Positions 1-8,018 of a stretch of DNA of 64,000 nt are shown in pieces. This DNA is from an uncultured Geobacteraceae bacterium. GTDB taxonomy: Bacteria > Desulfobacterota > Desulfuromonadia > Geobacterales > Pseudopelobacteraceae. Below the pieces are notes generated by a model. The model was not told the origin of the DNA. It worked only from the letters and a program-made list of their open reading frames with translations, and did no database searches. Each line of letters starts with the position of its first letter. The stretch's first letter is position 1. Location: contig CAIYDX010000402.1 in assembly GCA_903925005.1 (NCBI GenBank), positions 1-64,000 of the forward strand. Direction: 5' to 3'. Both the position numbers and the translations under genes were made by a program.

Positions 1-482
1 AAGCCCGTGTTGAAGATGCACTTCACGCAACCCGTGCTGCTGTTGACGAGGGCATCGTCCCTGGCGGCGGCGTAGCATACATCCGCGCTCTGTGCGCTCT
101 GGACGGCTTCAGCCTGTCCACCGAGCAGCAGTTCGGCGTAAACGTGATCAAAGCTTCCCTCGAAGCTCCGATCCGTCAGATTGCAGAAAACGCAGGGATC
201 GATGCTTCGATCGTAGTTGACAAGGTCAAGAACGGCAAAGATGCCTTTGGATACGACGCAGCCAATGATGAATATGTCGACATGATCGCAGCCGGCATTA
301 TCGACCCGACCAAAGTTTCCCGCAGCGCTCTTCAGAATGCTGCTTCCATCGCCGGCCTGATGCTGACGACCGAAGCACTGATCGCCGAAAAACCTAAGGA
401 TGACTCTGCAGGCGGCGGCATGGGCGGCGGTATGCCTGGCGGCATGGGCGGCATGGGTGGCATGGGCGGCGGAATGTACTAA
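1..482 (+). CDS. groEL: Chaperonin GroEL, C-terminal part (5' end outside window)
   Basis: The reading frame is open from base 3 and ends at TAA 480-482, giving about 159 residues of the equatorial domain of a class I chaperonin. GroEL forms the 14-subunit ATP-driven folding chamber in the cytoplasm. Recognisable features are the [11 protein letters not shown] segment near the window start, the conserved [19 protein letters not shown] block, and a tail of Gly-Gly-Met repeats ending GGGMY. The gene is truncated only by the window edge. groES and the promoter would lie upstream. A strong terminator follows at 533-567. The assignment is secure. Confidence 0.98.
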   Translation, partial: ARVEDALHATRAAVDEGIVPGGGVAYIRALCALDGFSLSTEQQFGVNVIKASLEAPIRQIAENAGIDASIVVDKVKNGKDAFGYDAANDEYVDMIAAGIIDPTKVSRSALQNAASIAGLMLTTEALIAEKPKDDSAGGGMGGGMPGGMGGMGGMGGGMY

Positions 483-532
483 GCAGCACGCCGGCACCTG
501 TAGCATCCAATTAGATTAATGCTAAACGCATG

Positions 533-567
533 GGCGGAAAACTTCGGTTTTCCGCCTTTGTTTTTTT
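533..567 (+). terminator. Rho-independent terminator after groEL
   Basis: A perfect 10-bp stem (533-542 pairing with 547-556) is closed by a TTCG tetraloop and followed by a T-rich run (557-567). It lies 50 bases after the groEL stop and should end the chaperonin transcript. Confidence 0.93.
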
Positions 568-627
568 CTGCCGATGCGCTAGTATGGCGACCACTGTAAT
601 AATCGTCTGGTAAGATCGGAGTTAGTC

Positions 628-945
628 ATGGAATTAATCGGAAAAGCATTAACATTGAGTGAGCTTGTTTCATATCAAGAAGGCTCGGTAGTAAGTAAGA
701 CACTCATTGACAAGAAAATCGGGACGGTAACGATGTTTTCGTTCGGCGCCGGACAAGGATTGAGCGAGCACATCGTACCATATGACGCGTTTGTGCAGAT
801 TGTTGATGGCGAAGCGGAAGTGGTTATTAATGGTGAGACGCACACGGTCAGCGCCGGACAGATGATTATCATGCCGGCCAGTATTCCCCATGAATTGAAA
901 GCGGTGAAGCCGTTCAAGATGCTGCTCGTCATGATAAGGACCTGA
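628..945 (+). CDS. Small cupin-domain protein
   Basis: A 105-residue single-domain cupin. Residues about 38-98 carry the two cupin motifs: a glycine-rich stretch with SEHIVPYDAFVQIVDGEAEV, and then AGQMIIMPASIPHEL. Members of this family usually bind a metal through His/Glu residues; here SEH and the PHEL histidine are plausible ligands. No signal peptide is seen, so it is probably cytoplasmic. The start has GGAG about 8 bases upstream. hemH begins 3 bases after its stop, so the two are probably co-transcribed. The substrate cannot be deduced; small cupins range from isomerases to sensors. Confidence 0.85.
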   Translation: MELIGKALTLSELVSYQEGSVVSKTLIDKKIGTVTMFSFGAGQGLSEHIVPYDAFVQIVDGEAEVVINGETHTVSAGQMIIMPASIPHELKAVKPFKMLLVMIRT

Positions 946-948
946 GAA

Positions 949-1908
949 ATGGCTGATAAAACCGCCGTGCTGCTGCTCCAGATGGGTGGGCCCGATTCAT
1001 TGGCCGCCATCGAACCGTTTCTGTATAATCTTTTTTCCGACCGGGATATCATCCGCATCGGCCCTGCGTTTCTGCAGCCGGTCATTGCCCGTTTCATAGC
1101 GCGGCGCCGTTCGAAAAAAGTCATGGAATATTACAAGAAGATCGGCGGCAAATCACCGATCCGTGAGCTGACCGAACAGCAGGCTTCGGAGCTGGGAATG
1201 TTTCTCGGCCCGGATTACCGCTGTTTCGTGGCGATGCGCTACTCAAAACCGGATACCGCCGAAGCTTTGGCCGCAATCTCACGCGAAGGCTTCACCAAAA
1301 TCATCGCCCTCTCGCTCTATCCTCATTATTCGCGCGCCACGGTCGGCTCCAGCATCAATGAACTGGAGCGCGGACTAAAAAAGAGCACTGTCCCATTCAA
1401 CCTCACCTATATTCGCCAGTTTTATGACCACCCTTCCTACATAGGGGCACTCGCGGAAAAAGTCGAGAAAGGGCTGGCCGGTTTTCCGGATCGCTCCAAT
1501 GTCCAGCTGGTCTTCTCGGCCCACGGCCTGCCCCAATCGTTCATAGATTCCGGCGACCCCTATCTTGAACATATTCAGACAACCGTACGCCTGACCATGG
1601 AACATTTCGGCGGCGTTTCTCATCATCTGGCGTTCCAGTCGCGCGCCGGTCCGGTCAAATGGCTGGAGCCATCCACCGAAGCGAAGATTGTAGAACTGGC
1701 CGCCGCCGGCTGCAAGCAGCTGTTGATGGTGCCGATCTCGTTCGTTTCCGATCATATCGAGACGCTCTATGAAATCGACATCCAGTACAAGGATGAGGCA
1801 ATGACGCTCGGCATCACTGATTTCCGGCGCACCGAAGCGCTCAACAGCTCTCCCGCCTTCATTGCCTGCCTGGCCGAGCTGATACGAGGCTCTGCCGACC
1901 GGGATTGA
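949..1908 (+). CDS. hemH: Ferrochelatase
   Basis: A 319-residue protein of normal length for bacterial ferrochelatase, which inserts Fe(II) into the porphyrin macrocycle in the last steps of haem synthesis. It begins with the typical [13 protein letters not shown], has the ALSLYPHYS segment near 120-128, the catalytic SAHGLP motif with His192, and the [13 protein letters not shown] motif (265-277) with the acidic metal-site residues. No transmembrane segment is seen. It follows the cupin gene by 3 bases. The enzyme fits an organism rich in c-type cytochromes. Whether it acts on protoporphyrin or coproporphyrin cannot be told here. Confidence 0.96.
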   Translation: MADKTAVLLLQMGGPDSLAAIEPFLYNLFSDRDIIRIGPAFLQPVIARFIARRRSKKVMEYYKKIGGKSPIRELTEQQASELGMFLGPDYRCFVAMRYSKPDTAEALAAISREGFTKIIALSLYPHYSRATVGSSINELERGLKKSTVPFNLTYIRQFYDHPSYIGALAEKVEKGLAGFPDRSNVQLVFSAHGLPQSFIDSGDPYLEHIQTTVRLTMEHFGGVSHHLAFQSRAGPVKWLEPSTEAKIVELAAAGCKQLLMVPISFVSDHIETLYEIDIQYKDEAMTLGITDFRRTEALNSSPAFIACLAELIRGSADRD

Positions 1909-1964
1909 TTTTATCTGCCAACTGTCGTATTGTGCGGAACATAAATAATTTTGGAGGAAAGACT

Positions 1965-2537
1965 ATGTTTAGAAAAATGCTGAGCGCTGTTGCACTGATC
2001 TGCCTTGTTGCCGGAATCGCATCCGCGGAAGGAAAGAAGAACCCGGTTGTCATGATCGAGACCAACCTGGGAAACATCAAGGCCGAGCTTTTTGAAAAAG
2101 AGGCTCCCATCAGTGTCAAAAACTTCCTGGAATATACAAAAAGCGGCTTTTATAGCGATACCATCTTCCATCGTGTCATTGCCAACTTCATGATTCAGGG
2201 GGGAGGGTTTACGGTTGATTTCAAGCAGAAACCGACCAAAGCGCCGATCAAAAACGAAGCCTACAATGGGCTTAAAAACCAGCGAGGAACATTGGCCATG
2301 GCGCGAACCGGTGTTGTGGATTCCGCAACGGCACAATTTTTTATAAATGCCGTCGATAACGATTTCCTTAATTATCGCGACAAGAGCCAGCAAGGCTATG
2401 GCTACGCGGTATTCGGAAAAGTAATTGAAGGCATGGACGTGGTTGACAAAATTGCCGCAACCAAGACCGTAACGCGCGGCTTTCCCGATGTCCCCCAAAC
2501 AGCTGTCGTGATCAAGTCCGTTAAAGTAGTGAAGTAG
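1965..2537 (+). CDS. Periplasmic cyclophilin-type peptidyl-prolyl isomerase
   Basis: A 190-residue protein. I chose ATG 1965 because GGAGG (1953-1957) precedes it and it opens directly into a signal peptide ([17 protein letters not shown], then a cut near ASA). An earlier in-frame start at 1905 would overlap hemH and lacks this logic. The mature domain is a compact cyclophilin: [29 protein letters not shown], a core with FFINAVDN and [18 protein letters not shown]. It should catalyse cis-trans isomerisation of prolyl bonds during folding of exported proteins, like E. coli PpiA. Several basic residues follow the core, ending KVVK. Confidence 0.93.
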   Translation: MFRKMLSAVALICLVAGIASAEGKKNPVVMIETNLGNIKAELFEKEAPISVKNFLEYTKSGFYSDTIFHRVIANFMIQGGGFTVDFKQKPTKAPIKNEAYNGLKNQRGTLAMARTGVVDSATAQFFINAVDNDFLNYRDKSQQGYGYAVFGKVIEGMDVVDKIAATKTVTRGFPDVPQTAVVIKSVKVVK

Positions 2538-2546
2538 GAGAGTCTC

Positions 2547-3200
2547 ATGGGAATGACTGAGGATCTAAACAACTGGACTCACGAACAGAAGTGCCGGAAA
2601 GCGGTGGCGTCGCTGGAGAAGAACGGCTTCACCGCCCGGTACTGCGCTGCCCCGCAGGACGCGGCGGAATACATCATTACAGGGGCAGCCGATGCCGTCA
2701 CTGTCGGATTCGGCGGGTCAATGTCGGTAGTATCTCTGGGAGTGGAACAGTTACTGCGAGAGCAGGGGAAAGAGATTCTCAATCATGCCCCCTCTACCCT
2801 CTCACGCGACGAAAAACTGGAGATCATGCGCCGCCAGCTTACCTGCGACCTGTTTTTGTCGGGCAGCAACGCCGTTACACTGAACGGCGAACTGGTTAAT
2901 ATCGATGCCACCGGCAACCGGGTCGGAGCGATGCTCTTCGGTCCGCGCAAGGTAATTGTTGTCGCCGGGCGCAACAAACTCGTTGACGGCACACTTCCCG
3001 ATGCGATCAAAAGGGTCAAGGAATGGGCGACTCCCCCCAATGCAAAACGCCTCAATTTCAAAACGCCCTGTTCCTCAACCGGTTTTTGCAGCGACTGCAA
3101 CTCTCCGGACCGGCTCTGCCGGGTTACCGCCGTCATCGATCGCAAACCACGCTTTACCGACCTTCATGTACTGGTAGTCAACGCCGAACTGGGTTTTTAA
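2547..3200 (+). CDS. LUD-domain (LutC/DUF162-like) protein with C-terminal Cys cluster
   Basis: A 217-residue LUD-domain protein. The fold signature is the glycine-rich VGFGGSMSVVSLG (53-65), then LFLSGSNAVTLNGELVNIDATGNRV and a VIVVAGRNKLV strand. Near the C-terminus four cysteines (175, 181, 184, 191; C-x5-C-x2-C-x6-C) could bind a metal or Fe-S cluster. LUD proteins are known from L-lactate oxidation (LutC), but no lutA or lutB is present here, so a lactate role is not supported. Its stop is immediately followed by the comF start codon, suggesting co-translation. The precise function is unknown. Confidence 0.88.
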   Translation: MGMTEDLNNWTHEQKCRKAVASLEKNGFTARYCAAPQDAAEYIITGAADAVTVGFGGSMSVVSLGVEQLLREQGKEILNHAPSTLSRDEKLEIMRRQLTCDLFLSGSNAVTLNGELVNIDATGNRVGAMLFGPRKVIVVAGRNKLVDGTLPDAIKRVKEWATPPNAKRLNFKTPCSSTGFCSDCNSPDRLCRVTAVIDRKPRFTDLHVLVVNAELGF

Positions 3201-3944
3201 ATGGCCAGGGAGGCGCCTGCATTCAAGCGTTTCTTCAATGCGCTGCTTGATATCGTTCTGCCGCCAACTTGCCACCTCTGCCATTCATTCATCCCGGATG
3301 CCGGAAAGCTCCACATCTGCCCAACCTGTCATGACAGTTTGCCGCTGGTATCGTCCCCGCTCTGCTCAATCTGCGGAATCCCCTTTATCGGGGCGGGGAA
3401 CGATCACCGCTGCGGCGCATGCCTGGCTCATCCCCCCAGCTTTGATATAGCCAGGGCGTATTTCCTCTATGAAGGCCCAATACGCGACCTGATCCACTCC
3501 TTCAAGTACAACCAGCGCACACACCTGCGGAAACCATTGGCGCTCCTGACTCTGGAATGGCTGCGCGAATACCTGTCTGATCAAGGTCCGCATCTGATCG
3601 TTCCGGTACCGCTGCATCGTTCGCGCCTTCGGCAGCGTGGTTTTAACCAGGCCGCACTCCTTGGCAGGGTGCTGTCTCGGCACCTCTCTCTCCCGATTCT
3701 GCCCGACGCGCTGATCAGAACCAGGCCGACCGAACCGCAGATCAAGCTTTCGTCGACGGAACGCCGGGTGAATGTAAAAGGTGCCTTTAACGTTAAAAAA
3801 CCTGACCGTATAGCCGGCAAGCGGATACTGTTGCTCGACGATGTCATGACGACCGGAAGCACAATAAACGAATGTGCCGGAGTGTTGAAGAAGGCAGGGG
3901 CAGATCGGGTGATTGCGGCAACTATCGCCCGCACCGCCAGATAA
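3201..3944 (+). CDS. ComF-family phosphoribosyltransferase-like protein
   Basis: A 247-residue ComFC-type protein. The N-terminal 75 residues carry four CxxC pairs (C24/27, C40/43, C55/58, C71/74), a zinc-ribbon region typical of the family. The C-terminal half has a type I phosphoribosyltransferase fold with the PRPP loop ILLLDDVMTTGST (about 210-222). In naturally competent bacteria ComF helps handle incoming single-stranded DNA, but the family is widespread in non-competent species and its chemistry is unproven. ATG abuts the TAA of the LUD gene, so translational coupling is likely. Confidence 0.9.
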   Translation: MAREAPAFKRFFNALLDIVLPPTCHLCHSFIPDAGKLHICPTCHDSLPLVSSPLCSICGIPFIGAGNDHRCGACLAHPPSFDIARAYFLYEGPIRDLIHSFKYNQRTHLRKPLALLTLEWLREYLSDQGPHLIVPVPLHRSRLRQRGFNQAALLGRVLSRHLSLPILPDALIRTRPTEPQIKLSSTERRVNVKGAFNVKKPDRIAGKRILLLDDVMTTGSTINECAGVLKKAGADRVIAATIARTAR

Positions 3945-3997
3945 TTTATTTTAACAATTTATCTCAACGAGCTATACTTGCCCGACAGTTTATTTTC

Positions 3998-4026
3998 TTG
4001 ACAACTACGGTCTGCTTCCGTAATGA
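3998..4026 (+). promoter_or_regulatory. Promoter with candidate operator for the Rrf2 regulator
   Basis: TTGACA (3998-4003) is followed 17 bases later by TAATGA (4021-4026). Between the two hexamers sits an inverted repeat, TACGG (4006-4010) and CCGTA (4018-4022), separated by 7 bases; extending the arms to 7 bp costs one mismatch. An operator overlapping the spacer and -10 box is what autorepression by the downstream regulator would need. Confidence 0.6.
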
Positions 4027-4061
4027 TTTCCCGCATTTCATTCTACACGGAGTATCTAAAT

Positions 4062-4538
4062 ATGCGTTTATCAACTAAGAGCAGATACGGCTTGAGAGCC
4101 ATGTTCGATATAGCTTACAACTGCGGCGCCGATCCTGTCCAGATTCAGGACATCTCGCGTCGGCAGCAGATTTCTCCCCGCTACCTCGAACAGATCTTCC
4201 AGAACCTGAAACGCGCCGGCCTTCTGAAAAGCAAGCGCGGGCCGCAAGGGGGATATGCGCTGTCGCGCAAACCGGATGAAATCACAGTCCTTGAGATCCT
4301 GAATGCCACCGAACAGGACGTGTTGCTGGTTGACTGCGCCGGGGCCACGCCAAAGAAACTCCGCCGCAAGTCGGAGTGCCCTTTCGAGGGGCACTGCGTC
4401 ACCCAGACAGTCTGGTCGGAGGCAAACGCGCTCCTTGACACTCTTTTTGGCGGAATGACCCTGCAAACGCTCTGTCAGCGTGCCCATGACATGGGGATCA
4501 AAAATGAGGCCGATAACCGCATCATGTATTTTATCTGA
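4062..4538 (+). CDS. Rrf2-family transcriptional regulator (IscR-like)
   Basis: A 158-residue winged-helix regulator. ATG 4062 begins the conserved MRLSTKSRYGLRAMFDIAY; the in-frame ATG 39 bases earlier adds residues foreign to the family and overlaps the candidate -10. The DNA-binding region includes ISPRYLEQIFQNLKRAGLLKS and GGYALSRKP. Three cysteines (92, 106, 112) occupy the place of the Fe-S ligands of IscR, though with a wider first gap (x13 instead of x5). It could sense Fe-S status, redox or nitrosative signals. No isc/suf or cysteine genes are adjacent, so targets are unknown. Confidence 0.92.
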   Translation: MRLSTKSRYGLRAMFDIAYNCGADPVQIQDISRRQQISPRYLEQIFQNLKRAGLLKSKRGPQGGYALSRKPDEITVLEILNATEQDVLLVDCAGATPKKLRRKSECPFEGHCVTQTVWSEANALLDTLFGGMTLQTLCQRAHDMGIKNEADNRIMYFI

Positions 4539-4570
4539 TTTCTCGGTTTGGAAGAAAACTACTGGCGGGA

Positions 4571-4700
4571 CGATTCCCTCTCCATGAGGGAGAGGGTTAG
4601 GGTGAGGGGGCAGAGTTTGATTATGCGGCACTGTTGCACCCCTCATCCGGCCTTCGGCCACCTTCTCCCTTAGGGAGAAGGAACGAGAGGGAGAAGTATT
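4571..4700. repeat. REP-like palindromic intergenic repeat
   Basis: A G/C-rich block of two hairpins: CCCTCTCC/GGGAGAGGG around 4576-4596, and CTTCTCCC/GGGAGAAG around 4662-4680, with a CCGGCCTTCGGCC segment between. The GGGAGAGGGTTAGGGTGAGG wording is familiar from dispersed extragenic repeats in many proteobacterial genomes. It lies between convergent genes and codes for nothing recognisable. Confidence 0.75.
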
Positions 4701-4708
4701 TCCTCAGC

Positions 4709-4742
4709 TAAAAAAAACAGGGCGGCTTTTAAGGCCGCCCTG
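4709..4742 (-). terminator. Rho-independent terminator for the GNAT/ybaK/hypE strand
   Basis: On the minus strand a stem of about 9 bp (CAGGGCGGC with GCCGCCCTG, 4718-4742) is followed by a run of T residues (plus-strand A tract 4710-4717). It sits just after the stop of the minus-strand acetyltransferase. Confidence 0.9.
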
Positions 4743-4749
4743 TCGCGTT

Positions 4750-5199
4750 TCATAGATCCAGAATCATCGCGTTTTCGTCGCAGTCCGGAAACTTCGCGCA
4801 TTTAATACAGTCGCCCCAGACCTTATGCGGCAGTTCGGCTTTATCCACCAGGCGGAAGCCATGCTTGGCAAAGAAATCCGGTTTATAGGTCAGGCAGAAT
4901 ATCCGTTTTAACCCTAATTCGCGCGCCTCGACGATACATGACTGTACCAGGCGACTGCCGATTCCCTTGCGACCGGCATCCTCCGTCACGGCAACAGAGC
5001 GCACCTCGGCAAGATCGTCCCAGACGATATGCAGCGCCGCAGCGCCCAGAAGCACGCCATCTTCTTCAAATACGTAAAAATCGCGCAACGACTCATACAG
5101 TTCCGACAACGAACGGGAAAGCATGTCTCCCCGATTGGCAAAGGTCATCAGCAGTTTCTGGATATCTTTTACATCTGCAATTTGTGCTTTTCTAATCAT
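4750..5199 (-). CDS. GNAT N-acetyltransferase, ArgA-like
   Basis: A 149-residue single GNAT domain. Seen: an IRKAQIADVKDIQKLL start, LAEVRSVAVTEDAGRKGIGSRLV carrying the acetyl-CoA loop (R-x-x-G-I-G), and a C-terminal HGFRLVDKAELPHKVWGDC followed by CIKCAKFPDC-type cysteines. This combination resembles the short, stand-alone N-acetylglutamate synthases used for arginine synthesis in several delta-class bacteria, where it matches only the acetyltransferase half of classical ArgA. That substrate assignment is inference; no other arg genes are in the window. It is the last gene of a minus-strand group with ybaK and hypE. Confidence 0.8.
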   Translation of the reverse strand: MIRKAQIADVKDIQKLLMTFANRGDMLSRSLSELYESLRDFYVFEEDGVLLGAAALHIVWDDLAEVRSVAVTEDAGRKGIGSRLVQSCIVEARELGLKRIFCLTYKPDFFAKHGFRLVDKAELPHKVWGDCIKCAKFPDCDENAMILDL

Positions 5200-5225
5200 G
5201 AAATATTCCTTTCCCTCATCTTCAA

Positions 5226-5711
5226 TTATCGGATACCGACAGTTACCAGTCGCGGCTTCAGTACCCTGACAAGTTCCGCCGGCGCCATGCCGACCAGATA
5301 ACCCCGCTTCCCGCCGTTGATATAAATCTTCGGCAGCGTGGCGATGTTCTCTTCCATATACACCGGCATCCGGTTGCGGGTTCCGAACGGCGAGGTGCCG
5401 CCGACCAGATAACCGCTCTGCTTTTGTGCCGTGTCCGCACTGCAGGGCGACACCGTCTTTACGCCGATCACGCGCGCCAGCTCTTTCGTGGAAACCTGCA
5501 GATCGCCATGCATCAGGACAATCAGCGGCTTACGGCAATCATCCTCCATCACCAATGTCTTTATGACTGCATGCTCGTCAACGCCCAGTTCGCGCGAAGA
5601 TACCGCAGTCCCCCCCTTATCCTCATAACTGTAGGGGTGGTCACTAAAGTCAACCTTTTCGGCACGCAGCATGCGTACCGCAGCGGTTACCGGAGTTTTT
5701 TCCTTCGCCAT
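5226..5711 (-). CDS. ybaK: YbaK/EbsC-family Cys-tRNA(Pro) deacylase
   Basis: A 161-residue YbaK-type trans-editing protein, which hydrolyses Cys-tRNA(Pro) mischarged by prolyl-tRNA synthetase. The start is ATG 5711, opening MAKEKTPVTAAVRMLRAEKV; a longer frame from 5771 runs into hypE and is not family-like. Conserved elements: VIKTLVMEDD, LVGGTSPFGTRNRMPVYME with the glycine-rich GGTSPFG loop, and KIYINGGKRGYLVGM. Its start codon lies 1 base downstream of the hypE stop on the same strand, so the two are probably translated from one mRNA. Confidence 0.92.
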   Translation of the reverse strand: MAKEKTPVTAAVRMLRAEKVDFSDHPYSYEDKGGTAVSSRELGVDEHAVIKTLVMEDDCRKPLIVLMHGDLQVSTKELARVIGVKTVSPCSADTAQKQSGYLVGGTSPFGTRNRMPVYMEENIATLPKIYINGGKRGYLVGMAPAELVRVLKPRLVTVGIR

Positions 5712-5712
5712 C

Positions 5713-6726
5713 CTAGCAGATCCTCGGCAGCTGTTCCCCGGAAAGCATGTCGACCGAGCGCATGCCCCCAATTACCGTCTCCATCTGTACCCGTCCGGCC
5801 GCTCCGGCTTCAACCGTGCCGATGATGGCGGCGGCGGCTCCGAGCGGATGTTTCCTGATAGCGGCCAGCGCCACGTCCGCGGCATCGGCGGCCACAAAGG
5901 CCAGCAGTTTCCCCTCGTTCGCCACAAACAGCGGATCAAGCCCCAGAATCGAGCAGACGCCCCGCACTGCTGACTTTACCGGCAGCGCCTCTTCCCGCAG
6001 CGTAATGGCGACGCCGGACTGCTGGGCAATCTCTTTAATCGTGGTTGCCACGCCGCCCCGAGTCGGATCGCGCAGCACATGAAGAGCAGCGCCAATTTCC
6101 TCAACAAGAGCGGAGGTCAGGCCATTCAGGGCCGCCGAATCGCTCTTGATTTCCGTGCTGACCTCAAGCCCTTCGCGTCCGGCCATAACGGCGATGCCGT
6201 GATCGCCGATCGTGCCGTTGATTATGATGACATCTCCCGGCTGCGCGTTCGCGCCATGAATCGGCAGGTTGTGTTCGACCGCGCCAACGCCAGAAGTCGT
6301 GATAAATATCTTGTCGGCCTTGCCGCGCGGCACGACCTTGGTATCTCCGGTGACGATTTTAACGCCGGCCGCATCGGCCGCCGAGCGCATATCTTCAAGT
6401 ATGATTTTCAGATCGGCCTTACTGAACCCCTCTTCGATGATCAATCCGACACTCAGCCAAAGCGGCCGGGCGCCCATCATTGCCAGGTCGTTGACGGTGC
6501 CATGCACGGCCAGGCTGCCGATGGTGCCACCGGGGAAAAATATCGGGTCAACGACAAAGGAGTCGGTCGTATAGGCTATCCGTCCGGCAACACCCTCCAG
6601 CAGCGCGGCATCATTTTGTCCCGCAGAGGGAATTCCGCTGACGATCGGAATGATCAGTTCATCGAGCAACTGGTGCGAAAGTCGGCCGCCGCTGCCATGG
6701 CCGAGGAGAATCAGGTCATTATTCAT
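5713..6726 (-). CDS. hypE: Hydrogenase maturation carbamoyl dehydratase HypE
   Basis: A 337-residue protein of the PurM/SelD-like ATP-binding superfamily. It starts with LGHGSGGRLSHQLLDELI, contains FFPGGTIGSLAVHGTVNDL, VVPRGKADKIFITT, and DPTRGGVATTIKEIA, and ends with the hallmark PRIC, whose terminal cysteine receives the carbamoyl group from HypF and is dehydrated to thiocyanate for the CN ligands of [NiFe] hydrogenase. It is the first gene of the minus-strand group. The other hyp genes and hydrogenase subunits are not in the window, so hypE stands apart from them here. Confidence 0.97.
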   Translation of the reverse strand: MNNDLILLGHGSGGRLSHQLLDELIIPIVSGIPSAGQNDAALLEGVAGRIAYTTDSFVVDPIFFPGGTIGSLAVHGTVNDLAMMGARPLWLSVGLIIEEGFSKADLKIILEDMRSAADAAGVKIVTGDTKVVPRGKADKIFITTSGVGAVEHNLPIHGANAQPGDVIIINGTIGDHGIAVMAGREGLEVSTEIKSDSAALNGLTSALVEEIGAALHVLRDPTRGGVATTIKEIAQQSGVAITLREEALPVKSAVRGVCSILGLDPLFVANEGKLLAFVAADAADVALAAIRKHPLGAAAAIIGTVEAGAAGRVQMETVIGGMRSVDMLSGEQLPRIC

Positions 6727-6817
6727 GTAATAGGCCCCCCGAATATTTGTTTCACAATAGCACGAAATTAATCAATATGTCACGGCAGGTTTTTAATGTT
6801 GAAGCATGTAATCTTCT

Positions 6818-6846
6818 TTGACAATGAATATACGCAGGATTATATT
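6818..6846 (+). promoter_or_regulatory. Strong sigma-70-type promoter
   Basis: TTGACA (6818-6823), a 17-base spacer and TATATT (6841-6846) form one of the best consensus promoters in the window. It points at the gene at 6917 and predicts a leader of about 65 bases. It ends 14 bases before a TTAGGT hexamer (6861-6866), a possible cassette boundary. Confidence 0.75.
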
Positions 6847-6916
6847 GCGCGTTAATGAATTTAGGTCTAATCGGGCCGTATTTCAGGTGTAGTCAAAACA
6901 TGAAGGAGCCCCAGAA

Positions 6917-7897
6917 ATGAGGATTGCCCCTATAATTGCAATATTGCTTTTGTTCTACGGAATTGGAGTATGCGCTGAATCACAACCACCAACCCCAAGT
7001 TTCAGGATAATCATTCAAGAAGAACATGCAGGCACCAAACAAACCACACAAAATCGAGCAAAAGAACAACCCGGCATTGAGTCAAACTCTTTTGTTGTAA
7101 AAAGCATTCCCAATCAAGAGAGCAAAGACGATGCAGATTACAAGAAATACGAGCATCACGAGAAACCGACGCTTGATAGATATATGACATGGGGCACTGT
7201 ATCACTTGCCGTTTTTACATTCCTCTTATTTTGTTTCACCGCCGCTCTTTGGTGGGTAACCTATCGATTGAGCAAAGACGCCAGGATAACTTCCGAACGG
7301 CAAGCCGCAGAAATGGCGGCATCTATTTCTGAAGCTGCTAAAGCTGCCTCTGCTATGGAACGCGTCTCCACTCACATGGAAATCAGCGCCAAAGCAGCGT
7401 CTGAAAGTGTCGCTACTCTCAAAGAGCGAACAGCTCAACAAATGCGGGCTTATTTGACTGTGACCATAAACAACGGGATATTTCAAGAACGAACAAGGAA
7501 TCTTAAATTTGACGTCAGACCGACATTAAGTAATTCTGGCAATACCCCTGCTCACAAAATCACCTATTGGGCAAATGCTGATATTCTGCCGTATCCATTA
7601 CCAGATGACTTCCAATTACCACCAGCTAAAAACAAAATCCAAAGTTCATATGTACTCGGTCCGCATCAAAATGTTGTGTTGAACGCTATTGTAGATGATT
7701 TTGTTCCAGATGAAGACGTCAAGAATATCAAGCTTGGAAAAGAACGACGGGCTTATATTTGGGGCGAAGTTTCATACATTGATGCTTTTGGTGATAGCCA
7801 CCGCACTAAATTTAGTCATAGCATTTATTGGCTGGGTGAAGAAGAAAAAGAGATGATTTTCGGTAATTATGACAGCATATACAATGAAGCTGATTAA
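6917..7897 (+). CDS. Unknown membrane-anchored protein with coiled coil
   Basis: A 326-residue protein of no family I recognise. AAGGAG precedes the ATG. Residues 1-20 look like a signal peptide (hydrophobic, ending GVCA), residues 21-90 are polar and low in structure, 93-115 form a transmembrane helix, 120-175 an alanine/glutamate-rich likely coiled coil, and 176-326 a beta-rich domain with AYLTVTINNGIF and KITYWANADILPYPLP. A similar layout (TM, coiled coil, beta domain) is common among orphan proteins in accessory DNA. The base composition is clearly richer in A/T than in hypE or lhgO on either side. It may be the first gene of a two-cassette array (see 8413). Confidence 0.75.
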   Translation: MRIAPIIAILLLFYGIGVCAESQPPTPSFRIIIQEEHAGTKQTTQNRAKEQPGIESNSFVVKSIPNQESKDDADYKKYEHHEKPTLDRYMTWGTVSLAVFTFLLFCFTAALWWVTYRLSKDARITSERQAAEMAASISEAAKAASAMERVSTHMEISAKAASESVATLKERTAQQMRAYLTVTINNGIFQERTRNLKFDVRPTLSNSGNTPAHKITYWANADILPYPLPDDFQLPPAKNKIQSSYVLGPHQNVVLNAIVDDFVPDEDVKNIKLGKERRAYIWGEVSYIDAFGDSHRTKFSHSIYWLGEEEKEMIFGNYDSIYNEAD

Positions 7898-7922
7898 ATT
7901 AGCTTCCTAACCTATTGCGAAG

Positions 7923-7974
7923 TTCGGGGGACACCTTATTTAATTCAAACGAGATAAGTATGGTGTCGCCCGAA
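7923..7974. repeat. Long imperfect palindrome between two orphan genes
   Basis: TTCGGGGGACACC (7923-7935) matches the reverse complement of 7962-7974 at 12 of 13 bases, and CTTAT/ATAAG extends the stem inward. The wording resembles REP-type elements near IS200-like transposases. It could equally be the variable stem of a long attC site running from 7905 (TCCTAAC, one mismatch to RYYYAAC) to GTTGGGC at 8005-8011. It could also serve as a terminator for the upstream gene, although no T tract follows. Confidence 0.6.
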
Positions 7975-8018
7975 CATACATCCCAGGAAACAAACCAAGT
8001 AGGAGTTGGGCCACACTA

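Noticed and set aside
1905-1964. Upstream extension of the cyclophilin reading frame to 1905
   Set aside because: It overlaps hemH, adds no signal-peptide-like residues and ignores the clear GGAGG before ATG 1965.
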